Source: Aureococcus anophagefferens (lineage: Eukaryota; Sar; Pelagophyceae; Pelagomonadales; Pelagomonadaceae). Taken from it: DNA of 41,159 nucleotides. Positions 1 through 12,200 of the stretch are shown here, piece after piece. Where the stretch lies: NCBI RefSeq assembly GCF_000186865.1, contig NW_008705618.1:44211-85369 (forward strand). Direction: 5' to 3'. How positions within the stretch are numbered: the first letter of the stretch is position 1; each line of letters opens with the position of its first letter. The notes beneath the pieces were generated by a model. That model was not told the origin of the DNA, searched no databases, and saw nothing but the letters and a program-made list of their open reading frames with translations. The translations under genes were made by a program, and so were the position numbers.

Positions 1-397
1 AGTCGTAGAGAATAATCCGATGGTTGCCATTCAGTGCTTGCTTAAGCTCATGGGATCACCGATTCTCCCGGAGTACCTCTCCGCTCTTGTGAAAATGGAC
101 ATGTCACTCCACTCGATGGAGGTAGTTAACCGGCTCACGACTGATGGGATGGCTGAACTTCCCGCCGAATTTATTCGTGTGTATATTTCCAACTGCATCT
201 CCTCGTGTGAGAACATAGATGACAAGTACTATCAGAATCGCTTAGTGCGGTTAGTCTGTGTTTTTTTACAGTCTCTGATAAGGAACAAGATTGTAGACGT
301 CAATGATCTTTTCGTTGAAGTGCAGGCTTTCTGCATCGGGTTCTCTCGCATTCGAGAGGCGGCTGGCCTCTTCAGATTGCTCAAGACGTTGGAGTAG
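1..397 (+). CDS. CNOT11: CCR4-NOT complex subunit 11 (CNOT11), 3' end only
   Basis: The frame is open from base 2 and ends with TAG at 395-397, giving about 131 C-terminal residues; the 5' part lies outside the window. The sequence is strikingly close to animal CNOT11: [81 protein letters not shown] and a final RLLKTLE. CNOT11 is a structural subunit of the CCR4-NOT deadenylase, forming with CNOT10 a module on the N-terminal part of CNOT1. The visible part is the conserved C-terminal domain. No intron is seen in this fragment. It converges on the pseudouridine synthase gene across about 0.78 kb. Identity is near certain; only completeness is unknown. Confidence 0.95.
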   Translation, partial: VVENNPMVAIQCLLKLMGSPILPEYLSALVKMDMSLHSMEVVNRLTTDGMAELPAEFIRVYISNCISSCENIDDKYYQNRLVRLVCVFLQSLIRNKIVDVNDLFVEVQAFCIGFSRIREAAGLFRLLKTLE

Positions 398-740
398 CAA
401 AACTCCTGAGTGCGGTGTTTGTTTTGTAGCACCCTGGCCGGGTAAGGGGGGCTATTTCGCAGGGCTGTTTGATTACCACTGGTGGTCTTGTGTCTCGTAG
501 TGGAAGCCGGGCGGGCCGGGGCCAGACCAGGCGACCTGGTGGAAATATCTCACTACAGACCATACAAACAGGATCTTACTGTCCGAGAGACTTCGGGGCA
601 AGATTTCTTGGCCAACCGGTCTTTGTTGCGGCTAGAGAGATAGAGAGGTTACCACCCTCATCTCAGTGAACTGCACCTTGATGTTGCAGTGCACCTTACC
701 CCACGGTGCTCTGCAGGTGATCTTTCACGGTCTCGTTTGA

Positions 741-766
741 GTCATGGTTTTGTCCCAAACCATGAC
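741..766. repeat. Perfect 10-bp hairpin
   Basis: GTCATGGTTT (741-750) is followed by the loop TGTCCC and the exact reverse complement AAACCATGAC (757-766). It lies about 340 bp past the CNOT11 stop. It could act in RNA 3'-end processing or be a remnant of a mobile element; nothing here decides. Confidence 0.7.
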
Positions 767-863
767 GGCGTCTTCGTCGCGCGCGGGCTCCAAAAGTCCG
801 ACTGTCGGACGCGCTGGCCGTACAAACCGCCGCCAGCCCGTTGGGCAGCCTTCGCATGGAGCC

Positions 864-900
864 GCCCCCCCCCCCACCGNCCCCCCCCCCACACACACAC
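864..900. repeat. Poly-C tract with one undetermined base and an AC run
   Basis: A run of C from about 865, broken by ACCG and an 'n' at 880, continues as C10 (881-890) and then (AC)5 to 900. The ambiguous base probably reflects a sequencing or assembly problem in the homopolymer. The true length of this tract is uncertain. Confidence 0.8.
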
Positions 901-1173
901 ATAGCGGGATAGCACCAGCGGATAGCACCGGGGACGGGGCACTAAAGCGCGAGGCGGAGCGGCGAGGCGGCGGCTGTGTCGCGAACTCAGACCCGCCGGG
1001 TTTTCCGAGGCCGACGACGCGTGTCGTGGCGCCCTCGGTGGCGGACGTCGGCACCGTGCTCGCGACCGTCTCAGAAAAGTCGCCGCGCTTCGCGCCCGCT
1101 CCCACGCCCTGCACACCCCTGGATTTGTGGGAAGTGGCAGTGCGTCGAAAAGCTGAAGCTTCTCAACTTGGCA

Positions 1174-3267
1174 TTATGCTCTTAATTGCAGGTCAATTGC
1201 GCATGCCTCGTTTCCCGCCATAAAAATATTAAAGTGGACTAAAGAGCCTCTTATATTTCCATTGTCTTGAATAATACAAGTATGACTGAAAGGAACGGTG
1301 TAAAATCTATCGTTGCTCCTAAACTTGACAAAGCCTGGGCGTTTTCCTCTTCCATCGGCATCTCGTGTGACGCGGCCTAACCATCTACCACCAACAAATC
1401 TTGAGCCGACCCTGTCGTTTTTCCGCGCAGTACCACCACGCCCTAACCAGGACAGAAGAAGATTGTGTGACAACTCATCACAAGCGTCCATCATGCTGAG
1501 GACACGACGAAGGTCGCCTGGCATCTGGCACGTGATTTTGATGCTAGGCGTGTTAAGATTGCAGCGGAAACACAGTGAAAAACAGTGAAGGAAAAAGCGT
1601 GGACACCATGACTTCCGTCCAGCACCATAAAGGACATCTGAGACGAGCGGGTGGCCTTCGGCTGCCATGTGCACACGGATTTGATGAAGGCGGCCCGTCC
1701 AAAGGCGGATCTCAACCAAACTGTACCAAGTTTGATTCGGATGACTGCTACTGCTGCAGGTGCTGAACTTCCTGCTACTTGCGGCTAAGTGTCCATGTGG
1801 GCCACTCCCATGCATGTGTGCGTGCGGCCCAAGTAAATGAGCAACGGCAGCAATCTCCGTGACGGCGCCCATACCATTGCAGGAAACAATCGAACGCATA
1901 GAAACACGACCTGGGATGGCCTCGCGGATTAACGGCCAGGAAATGAGTGTGCCAGGCGCCAGCTTCACGAGACCGTCGCAAAGGCACACATAATGTTTTG
2001 CCACTCTCTTCGTGCGAAACAGGAGCTGGAGCCAAGCCCATCCCCAGTAGGACCGCGCTACAATAAGCGGACCCGATGTCTGTGCATCGAGACGGTGAGA
2101 AACTCCGTAGCTGAGGCAACGGTCCGCCTGAATTGGATGCTGCTGATAGGCCACTGGCAAAGTGTTAATGGAGAGCTGCTCGCAGGTTCGAAGGAGCCAG
2201 AATAATAAATCACGTGGCCTAGCTTGTCGATCACCAGGCCCGAATGGCTCGAGGTCACAATCTAGAGGGGCTATTGTCCTGTGTTCGCTCAAACCTCCCT
2301 GTGTCATCACCCAGGTGCGTTCAACCTTGACCATGTCAGCACGTATCTTGGCACACCAGGAAACAGCCCATTTGCATGGTTTGTAGAGAATCACCCAGTG
2401 TTCGGCACACCACAAAACGCGTGGAATATCGTCCCGGAACTCACCAAGTGCCTTACCCGGGCAGTGTCTGTTTTTAGCAATCTGTTGGGCATCGTCCAGG
2501 GGCTCGGCCCACCGGCGCATAATTCTAATGGCAAGGATGAAGACGTCTTCGTCGAGCAATTTAGCCGCAGCAAGGGCGTGTACAGTGTCAAGAACACAAT
2601 TCGGTGGTGGAGTGCAGTGCCTACTACTCGCCAACGGACCGTCGATGGTCCAGTAGGTGACGATGAAGAGCCTCAGACTTTTGAGAAAGTTCCGCTGCGC
2701 TATATCCAAACCTTCCAGAAGGGGCATCGGTACATTTCTAATTGACAACGCATCCACGATGAGACGCCGAATCACGAGCAACGCTCCTACAAAAGATAAG
2801 GTGCCGCTCAGCAGACTCTTTGTCGCTAAGTTGAAAGCCTGGCTCCTACATGAAAGCACGACCTTCAATGCCTCCTGACTGGCTAGCACACGCCTGGCCC
2901 ATCGTTGTTTTCCGTTGGTAATGCTGAAATGACGATACGCCGACAAATTCGAAGTTGAACGGCTCAAGTCGGGCCATTCAGGATTTAATCCTGATCCGAT
3001 TGCGCTAGCATATGGAGCAAAAGATTCAGCAGTTAGCGCCAGGGATCCTCTAGATATGTTATCTTCAACATACTCCAAGGGTTCTCGCTCAAGTATTTCC
3101 CATTTCAGTTTCTTCGTGTCGATATCGGCCAATTTAGCGCAGGCAAACCACATGTAGGCAATCGATTTCTCTCTCCTGAATAGGTGCCATATTGCCAATT
3201 CGGTCATTGCCCAAACCTGACCACTCTGTGCGGCATTCAACACGTATTGTGTCCATGAAAATTTCAT
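1174..3267 (-). CDS. RluA-family pseudouridine synthase with Sel1-like N-terminus
   Basis: This is a single 697-residue frame starting at an ATG (3267-3265). The RluA catalytic signature HRLDAQTSG is present near residue 400, with the Asp that attacks the uridine base. Downstream come RVAKHYVCLCDG (K-x-Y segment) and EIRLWTGRLHQIRVHMAAEGHPLVSDVLYG in two pieces: TGRLHQIR is the RNA-contacting motif and the rest the GHP-x3-D-x2-Y segment. CPRFFLHC then matches the usual end of the domain. Such enzymes isomerise uridine to pseudouridine in rRNA, tRNA or mRNA. The first 50 residues (AMTELAIWHLF ... YMWFACAKLADI) look like one Sel1-like helical pair. About 130 C-terminal residues have no family match I recognise. 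A cryptic intron cannot be excluded, as other genes here have them. Substrate and compartment cannot be told; I see no clear targeting peptide. Confidence 0.86.
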   Translation of the reverse strand: MKFSWTQYVLNAAQSGQVWAMTELAIWHLFRREKSIAYMWFACAKLADIDTKKLKWEILEREPLEYVEDNISRGSLALTAESFAPYASAIGSGLNPEWPDLSRSTSNLSAYRHFSITNGKQRWARRVLASQEALKVVLSCRSQAFNLATKSLLSGTLSFVGALLVIRRLIVDALSIRNVPMPLLEGLDIAQRNFLKSLRLFIVTYWTIDGPLASSRHCTPPPNCVLDTVHALAAAKLLDEDVFILAIRIMRRWAEPLDDAQQIAKNRHCPGKALGEFRDDIPRVLWCAEHWVILYKPCKWAVSWCAKIRADMVKVERTWVMTQGGLSEHRTIAPLDCDLEPFGPGDRQARPRDLLFWLLRTCEQLSINTLPVAYQQHPIQADRCLSYGVSHRLDAQTSGPLIVARSYWGWAWLQLLFRTKRVAKHYVCLCDGLVKLAPGTLISWPLIREAIPGRVSMRSIVSCNGMGAVTEIAAVAHLLGPHAHMHGSGPHGHLAASSRKFSTCSSSSHPNQTWYSLVEIRLWTGRLHQIRVHMAAEGHPLVSDVLYGAGRKSWCPRFFLHCFSLCFRCNLNTPSIKITCQMPGDLRRVLSMMDACDELSHNLLLSWLGRGGTARKNDRVGSRFVGGRWLGRVTRDADGRGKRPGFVKFRSNDRFYTVPFSHTCIIQDNGNIRGSLVHFNIFMAGNEACAIDLQLRA

Positions 3268-3509
3268 AACACTTTCACTTGACAGTCAAAACTTTAATAC
3301 GATGGGCGCGCCGCCCAACCCCGTGGTCTTCAGACTCGAGGAGCCAAAAACCGCATGAGGGGGGCGCATAATACCGCCATCAAGCCCCCCCCCAGAAACC
3401 GACGCGTCTGATCGAGTCCTCTTCTGCGTATGATGGCGCAGCGCAGACTGCGACGAGTTATCGGCTGTCGCTCGTGGCATCCTCTTCTATTATTGAGCGC
3501 TGGAGCGCA

Positions 3510-3562
3510 CCCAGGAAAATCTTCTCCTAGCTCTATCCAGCCGACCCTATTCTTTTCCTGGG
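3510..3562. repeat. 10-bp inverted repeat in the divergent promoter
   Basis: CCCAGGAAAA (3510-3519) is exactly complementary to TTTTCCTGGG (3553-3562), with 33 nt between. It lies 100-150 bp upstream of the MSI1 start and could be a cruciform or a paired binding site. Confidence 0.6.
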
Positions 3563-3596
3563 GGTCCTAGACTAGGCTAGTCCCCGAGCATCTCCC

Positions 3597-3634
3597 GAGC
3601 TGGGTGGAGCCCATGTTGAAGGCACACCCAGCTC
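3597..3634. repeat. 10-bp hairpin just upstream of MSI1
   Basis: GAGCTGGGTG (3597-3606) pairs perfectly with CACCCAGCTC (3625-3634) across an 18-nt loop. It ends 25 bp before the proposed MSI1 start codon, so it may lie in the 5' UTR or core promoter. Confidence 0.65.
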
Positions 3635-3659
3635 CATTATCCTACATTCATTGACATAA

Positions 3660-5080
<1,421 letters not shown>

Positions 5081-5608
5081 AGAAACCAATTATACTTGGC
5101 CAACCACGCCCCAGATTGGCTGGCACAATGGTGTTCGCGAAGAGCCCCGAAAAGCCCTGCCCCTGACTAAAAGCCGCACTCCATGTAGGAAGTGGGGATA
5201 GTTTACTAGGCCACTAACGCCGCGATGACGCCAGTCAAGCTACTATCCAGCAGGTGCACTGTCCGGCGACTGTAGAGTAGAAATCCCCCTATCTCTCTAG
5301 GTTCCATCTCACCATGGCCCTTTGTTTTACTATCCTGGGGCACTTGTATACGTAGTCTCAAGCAAAGTGCAGTCTCAAGGGCCATAGTAGCCAACGCTGG
5401 GAAGCTGATTTTTCGTCAGGGGCATGGATGCCAAGCATGGTGCGCACCGTCAGGGCCGCTGGGTTCCTTGCGTTCACCCTGGTATATTACAACAGGGTCT
5501 TGTGAATGAACCCCGACCAGTCCAAGATGCGGCTGCGCCCATCTTTTTGGTGATTCTTTGCAATCCAGGTGCCAACTCGGATTCATTTGGTACATTGCAC
5601 ACACCACG
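5081..5608. other. Intergenic region between convergent 3' ends
   Basis: This is 528 bp between the MSI1 stop (+) and the stop of the giant C2 gene (-). It contains CTATCTCTCTAG at 5289-5300, the reverse complement of a purine motif also found near 635 and 31060. I see no protein-coding signal, RNA gene or clear terminator in it. Confidence 0.5.
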
Positions 5609-6294
5609 TCAACTATAATCCTGCCCTCTGGGAAGGAGTCCCAAAAAGAATCTACGGCATCCTGCATTATCTATTCTCCAAGGTAGACCCGTTATTGGGT
5701 CTATTCCGCCGTGAAAATCGGCGGACGAACGGCAATCAAAAAACTTCGGTAAATGCTGCCTCCTCAGGGTCGCTTCTCCCCCATATTTTTCACCGACGGT
5801 ATTACTTGCATTTCCTTTGGAATTCTCAATAAACAAATGACTTTGCACATCCAGGCGATTATTTGCGGCGGCGACTGCTGCTGCCTCTCGCTCAGTACGC
5901 AAAACTTCTTGCCTTTCGAGGTGTGCGGTGTGGGCACCAGCGTAGGCCTCTGTAGCGGCCTCTGCATCATGATTTATGGTCAGAGCCAAGCCCAAGCTGC
6001 CAATAGCATCACGCGAGGCCTCTGTGAGTTTTTGGTGAATCCCCGACATGGCCCCAGTCTCCTCTTGCTGTTCAAAGCTCAAGGAGCACGAAATTACACC
6101 CTGCTGTCGATGGCCTGGGCGACCAAGCTCGAAGGTTGTCGGCGTTGCTTTCCCACCGGCACTGATGAGCGCATCAAGACGAGCACGAGACTCTCCTATC
6201 AGATAATCAGGTAGAGGCGAAGCCCGTTTGCTCCAAACTTGCATTAATAGCGGCTCTTCGCTCAACAAAGTTTCGTCGACGATCATAGATAGAC
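5609..6294 (-). CDS. Giant gene exon 12: end of last C2 and helical tail
   Basis: Residues about 7822-8050. LSMIVDETLLSEEPLLMQVWSKR...DYLIGESRARLDALI completes the last C2. A charged helical stretch follows (EAYAGAHTAHLERQEVLRTE...AAVAAANNRL), then KFFDCRSSADFHGGIDPITG, and the stop at 5609-5611. The tail has no family match I recognise. Another intron near the C-terminus cannot be excluded. Confidence 0.78.
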
Positions 6295-9200
6295 CTAATT
6301 TCTGAATCAGTCTGAGAGAACAAATGATTTTTACACCGATTTTCTAGTTGTGACGTTCATGCTTCCAAGTTACGCTCGTCCCACCGTGCTTCACCGTTGA
6401 GGAACGTGCTTCAATATTCCACAGCCGAACGACCACATATGGTGCTTGCTTAGCACGAGACAGGCGGCCAAATAGTCTGGCGGCAAGCGTGGTGTCGGGA
6501 AGCTCGGCTGCCGCCATATCGCTTATTGTGAGCGTTACTTGTGGTCCTGCGTGCCTGTTGTCCTCGTCGTCATCCTCTTGAACCCCTGCAGTATCATCCC
6601 GCGGAAGCTTCTTGTGGCGCGATAAGGCATAGTCGACTTTGCTTTCTGCAAGCATAGCGTGTCCACAACCATTGCCAGTCAAGCGCAGGGCGGTGATTCG
6701 ACGAAGCTCCCAAAGTTGTGTAGAAGACAGATGAAGTCTCCCGACAAACGCGCCATCCACACTTGACTTATGATCTTGAATCTCATCTAAGGGAGCTTCG
6801 TCGTCGAATATGTCAAGTGAAAGCTCGACAAGAGGAACATTGTTTGGCGTTGATCGAAGGGGCAGCGGCATATGCGCGCACCATGAGGGATTGCGTGTGT
6901 GCGCACAGCTGGGAGTGCGTCCCGTTTCGACACCATTCCATCGAACCACGCAGTACGCATTTGGAAAATGTGAGAAATTATCTTCAACGTCTGCAACAAT
7001 GGGCCGTGGTGACAAAAGGCTGCGAGCATCTCGCCGCTCCTTCTCTTTCTCCCTGTTCGGTGCACGCAGGTCACTTCCATTGACAATATGGAGAAGTAGG
7101 TGGCGACCAGATTCCATCGAGTTCCAAGCAGCCATTAGAATAGTGACGAGGGTACTTCTCACAATATCAGAGCTGGTTTTGCTAATCGCAGATCTCTCAA
7201 CGACAAGCGCGGTTGCTCTCGAGGCCACTTCAGAATCAAGCGTCGAACACCGGTCCTGGAGAAAATCAAGACTTCTGGCCGCAAATACGTTTATTGATAT
7301 GGTCCCACGTACTATGACCGCTGCTGCCGTGGCTTCCCGAGCTGATCGAGGTCGCAATGGCAATTCTAACACCGTTCCATCGACAACCTGTTGCCCCGTA
7401 CCTGCTTGAATGAGTGTGTATGTCTGTTGAATTTTAGCCCCGTGCAAGGCTGCTCTTCCTAGATGTTCGCCCTGTTGGTCACCGTCTTCGTCGAAAACAT
7501 CGAGGCATATTTCGGGAAGTGGATGCTGGTCGCTCGATCTTACCACCCCAGGATACCAAGGGTCCGCAGATATGCAGAATTCAAGGTAAGATACGGGAAA
7601 GTCACAGTTTCCATGACGCAATGCGGTTCGTAAGCAAATCCTTTGCTGTGGGGATGCCTTTCTGTCCGAACCAGTGTTTAAGTGAAAATATGGACACCAT
7701 GTGTGCCCACTAGCATTGAGTATTAGCTTAGGCCCATCGCGGCAACGGATCTCTCGGAAAAGATCAATATAAAGGCGCTCATCTCGCAAGACTTTGGATG
7801 TGACGGATAAAAGTATCTCTCCATCATCAAGATGCACATCAGACTTGCTCTCCCCCATGACGATTTTGTTCGTGCTTAATGCGATCCCACCCAAGTTGAG
7901 ATACAAAAATGCCTTATCACCGACGTCAAAAAGAGACGTTATATTACTCGAGACCCGCAGTTGGGACACCCTTAAGATAACCTCTGCCTCTAGCTTGGGG
8001 TTGAAAAATAACCTAGAGGACCGTGTCAAATCAAAGCACGTGGTCTAGACACCGAAAGTACTGTAAGGCAAGTTCGAGTTTGCCGCGCGAATGTGCTATT
8101 GGTTTGCCATCGGTGGCCTTGCAACTGGCCAGGAGAGGTACCCAGAATCGGCGACGACGGCGGTCAATCAGACTGCTTAAGTCAATCGTTGTGGCGCCAA
8201 GCATCCCCAAAACGCCGACATAAGTGTGATCCTCAATTTCGATGCAGAGTTTTGAGCTCTTGGCCTGCATTGAGCCCTCACTCTCATCACCTTCTATCTG
8301 CATGCAAGGGAGTGCGAGGACCTCGTCCCATCTCGGATCCAGTGTACTTTGTTCGATTCGAGTGACTGCATGGCTGCTTCTATAGCACAGATCTGAACTT
8401 TTGTTTGAGTCAGCTCGCCGCGTTTCTACTTTTTGTGTCCCTTGGTGGTTCAAGCGATGTTTCTTGTCAGAACTTTCGACACTGCCCCCCGTGACGCGAT
8501 CCCGAAGTAGCACAGAGAGTGCAGTGTATGGGTTGCTAGAACCACTAAAATCTGTTGCACACAGGTTTTTTGCGCGAATGACTGCGATGCGAAGGCAATT
8601 GGGCCGCATCCCAGGAAAACCGTCATTGCCATCCCGGGCACCTCTAGAGTCAAAAAATGCAAGGTCGGAATTATGAACCCAGCGCAATGCCAACTCGATT
8701 TCCCCACACGAGCTTCCGCCACTATGATCCTCAGCCCCGTCAAAGCTGAGCGTAAACCATCGCCGGTGTGCTTGACGATCGGAGAACTGATGCAACGCTA
8801 CCCTGGCATGACCCAGTGACTCGCATGCACTGCCAAGATTCCAGTCAAAAACCCTAATTTTCAAGGCTACGCCAGCTGTATCAGCCGCTGGGATTCTATA
8901 TCTCTCGCTCCACTGAGGTTCGAGAGTACGTTGTACCACCTTTGACTGACGTTCCTCGTCGTTCACACGAAGCTTCGTGAATGGATCTGCTGCTGCTTGA
9001 CCAGAATATCCACGCACGGAGTGATTGAGGCCTCTGGCCCGAATTAAGGCAACGAGTAGCTCATTGGGTGGCAGAGTTTTGAGTTCATTAGGCTCCTCCA
9101 GCGTCTCGAAATAGTCGAGAGATGCATTGTACCTAAGTACGGGCGCGCGTCTTTGAAATCACGTCAAAATTTCAAAGCAGTGGGAGAAATTTTGCTAATA

Positions 9201-12200
9201 ATAGCCAGTTGTTCCGCAAGAGCTCGCTTTTGTATGGGAGACCCAGGCCTAGCTGACCCGAGATGGTACAAGCACAGCAAAGACCAGCACTCGGTCCGGG
9301 TGTGGGGGTACCAACACTGATAGACCATTTTGACAACGACAAAAATATGATATATCATCAACCGGGCACCCCTAACGCACGCTTGCTCGGTCGATTCCCC
9401 CTCGGTGAACTTCTACGTGAAACACATTCGTGTTGAACTCCAGGCATACCGCCACTGGACGGCAAGTTCAATTTCTCCACGGGATATGAGCCCGCCGCTG
9501 ATGTTCTGCTTTTCTCGATCATTGAGACCTTCCCGAGCCTTAAGAGCAGGGAGCGCAGGAGCTGAGAGTACGTTGTGCAATCTTGGTTTGTCAGCGAGCA
9601 CATACCAGCGGCGTGTTGATCTGCCTTCTTGAAGTGGGGCGAGCGGGATGTCAACTCGTCCAATAAAATCATTGCCAGAGAGATCGTCCCAGTCATCAAC
9701 CGTTACTTCAAGCTGCAGAGGAGCACTATCTGCAGCGTTCGAGGGGCACACCCTCAACGAAAGGATCTCATTCCACACTGGATAAAGCGACTTTTGCTTA
9801 ACTGAAGATGAGACGCGCCCACCTGCACAACTCAATGTCACCAATGGATCTGAAGTACTAAGCTGTCCAAGAATGTTGCGATCCATTGCGGGCAGATTAC
9901 GCGCCTGAATGACAGCCACGCGCAGTTCGTTCGGCATCATCGACTTCGCGTCCGTGGCGAGGCAATTTGTGTTGTCACTTCCCTGGATGAAAAACTCCCG
10001 TGCAAGATTTGCCACGATCGAAAATCGCAGAGAGCCTTGAAGTCTGGGAGGGCCGTTTTTCTTCAGGGGTGGTCTCATCAACATCAATTCAACATCCTGC
10101 TCTGATCCTAGATTATTTAGACAAGTATGTAGAGGGGTTCGAGCTTCGCCAATGAGGACGTCTTTGGCCGGCGAATTATCGTTCCAGACCTGGACAATAA
10201 GCTCGGCTTCGAGCGATGTTGCCGCGGCCGCCCCTCTCCGCGTGGCGGAGGTGCGATCAGCACCTTTTTTAATCCGTTCGAAAGCATCAACAATCGCGAG
10301 GCCCTGAAGATAGTCGATGAGAAGCTCCAGAACTTCACCAAACCATTCACAATCTGTGCCCTTGCCATTCTTTGTTGTTGTCCTAGCTGAGTGTCCAGAG
10401 AGGTAAATGACGCAAAATGGATCCTGTCTGTTGCCACAGGAAGATCCCCAGTACTCTGTCTCTGGCAGTGATGCTGCAATAATCTTAAACATTTTTAATT
10501 CGAATCCACGTTGTGACGGCGCGCTGTTTGGAATCTCTCCACCATTCTCGCTAATCTGGAGAGTTTCAATCAGATCCTGCACCCGTCTGAATGGAATATG
10601 ATCAGAAGCAAGTTTAGGTGGTACCGGAGCACTCTCTGTTGTGACGACGGTCCAGAATGATAGAGGTATATCGAGAGCGTGGTACTTATGGTGCAGAGTG
10701 ATTGATAGCGGCTGCCACTTGCTGGTTAGATCGGACACGTTGATATAGGCAGTCCCAACGAGCTCGTCTAGACATGGATTGTTGTCTTCGAAGAGTTCGA
10801 TGTGAATGCTACTTTGACCTTGCAGACTGTACCAGGTAGCCAGTGTCACCACTTCACTTGTAGGCCACTTGATCAGAGCTGTGCAACTTGAAGTGGAAGA
10901 TCGCTGGCTGCTCATGCCCAGCGTAAACCGCAGGTATAGACCCGGATGTGCCGCCATTTTAAATTTTCTGTCATCACCCTGGATATACGGCTCCAGGAGA
11001 GACGCAAACCCGGCCACGTGCACGAAATGTTTCGGCTGCGGTCTTGCAGGCGCGTCTTGTTCATTTGGCTGCTTTTTTATTTCGCCCGCCAGACGAGGCG
11101 ACTGAAGCTCTGGACAAGGACCGACAGTAATGTGGGTTGCCACAGAAACGACCATGCATCCGACAAATGGGCTTGGGCTGGGTAGTCCTTCCACTGGTTC
11201 CTGCACAATTTCTTTGGGCGTAGACAATGTGTTGGATTGCATTTTGAGACGCAGTTTGGCTGAGTCGGAACGACTTTTGCTCTCGTGCGGCAATCGAGCG
11301 CAGCCACCAACGAGGCACGCTCTCGAATCTCTGTCGGTACTCCAGACCTCGATTTCTAAGAGCAGCCCACCGAGGAAAGTACGAACCTCGCCTGGGGTTG
11401 CAACCGTGCTGTTACCTTTCGAGGAGGGGGGATTCTCCGCGAAGCGTGTGATACATACGGGCATGATGTCAGCATAATTGACGTGTCGATCCCCTGCCAC
11501 TCTGTTCGGGGTAGTCCCTGATACCAGTGGTAAAAGTGGCACTAGTGCTGTGTGAACAGTTTTGGTGCCGAGACGCGCAACTAGAAATCCATAACTCAGA
11601 GGTTTCCTCAGGCATACTATTCCCCCAGCGTCGCAAATTTGGCAGGCAGAGGCAAAAGCCGCGTATACAATCCGCTCGCGGTCTCTGGGTTGCAAAACTA
11701 TTGTCAGCCAAACTGAGCTATCTTGAAACGTGTCGTTGCGTTCGGTCTTGGCACCGTTCAAACTCGCCGCGTTCGTGTCAAGTGTCGGTTTTGCACCTCC
11801 GAGGCTGGCAAGGGCGATTGTACCATGTTTGTCATCATCGGGTCTGCCAATTGGGTACAAAAGATATTCTTGAGCAGTCCAGCGCGGTCGAACGGTGCGG
11901 TGTCTAGGCAGTGTTTGGCCAACTTGCACGCCACTGAATGTGACTACCACGTACGGATCACTTTTCCCGAATGGATCCGCACACGCAAGGTCATCACAAC
12001 CGAGCACATTCAAGATAATACCACCCTCTCGGCGCCGTACATCCGCTAAATGCAGTGCGTTCTTGGTTGCCTTGAAAGAAAGCTCGCTATGAGCTCGTTG
12101 CTGATTGAGGAATGTGCGCCGTCCATGAAGCCCTCGCCACGCGCGTTGTATCTTCGTGGCTGCCAACGCGCGCTCGTTCTTTTCTTTCCGAATTTGAACA

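Larger units (their letters stand above)
398..1173. other. Intergenic region between two convergent genes
   Basis: This stretch separates the 3' ends of CNOT11 (+) and the pseudouridine synthase (-). It holds a purine-rich CTAGAGAGATAGAGAGG tract at 632-648, a perfect 10-bp hairpin at 741-766, a C-tract with an undetermined base at 880, a short AC repeat at 891-900, and a GC-rich part at about 930-1120. Open frames here are by-products of GC-rich, repetitive sequence and resemble no protein I know. I see no RNA gene. Confidence 0.6.
3268..3659. promoter_or_regulatory. Divergent promoter region, pseudouridine synthase / MSI1
   Basis: The 392 bp lie between two start codons facing away from each other and must hold the 5' flanks of both genes. 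No clear TATA box or initiator is visible. Two inverted repeats sit in the half nearer MSI1 (3510-3562 and 3597-3634), and C/G-rich runs occur around 3357-3392. Upstream non-coding exons for either gene cannot be excluded. Confidence 0.55.

Noticed and set aside
725..1223. Overlapping open frames on both strands around the C-tract
   Set aside because: They run through a homopolymer with an undetermined base and GC-rich DNA, have no recognisable domain, and several frames are open at once.
9225..9320. A 5S rRNA or tRNA-like gene in the long intron (GGGAGACC segment)
   Set aside because: Only a short run resembles 5S rRNA; the rest of the 5S sequence and a cloverleaf are absent.
9133..9449. 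A C/D-box snoRNA in the long intron
   Set aside because: A C-box-like TGATGA is present on the sense strand, but no D box (CTGA) follows it there.
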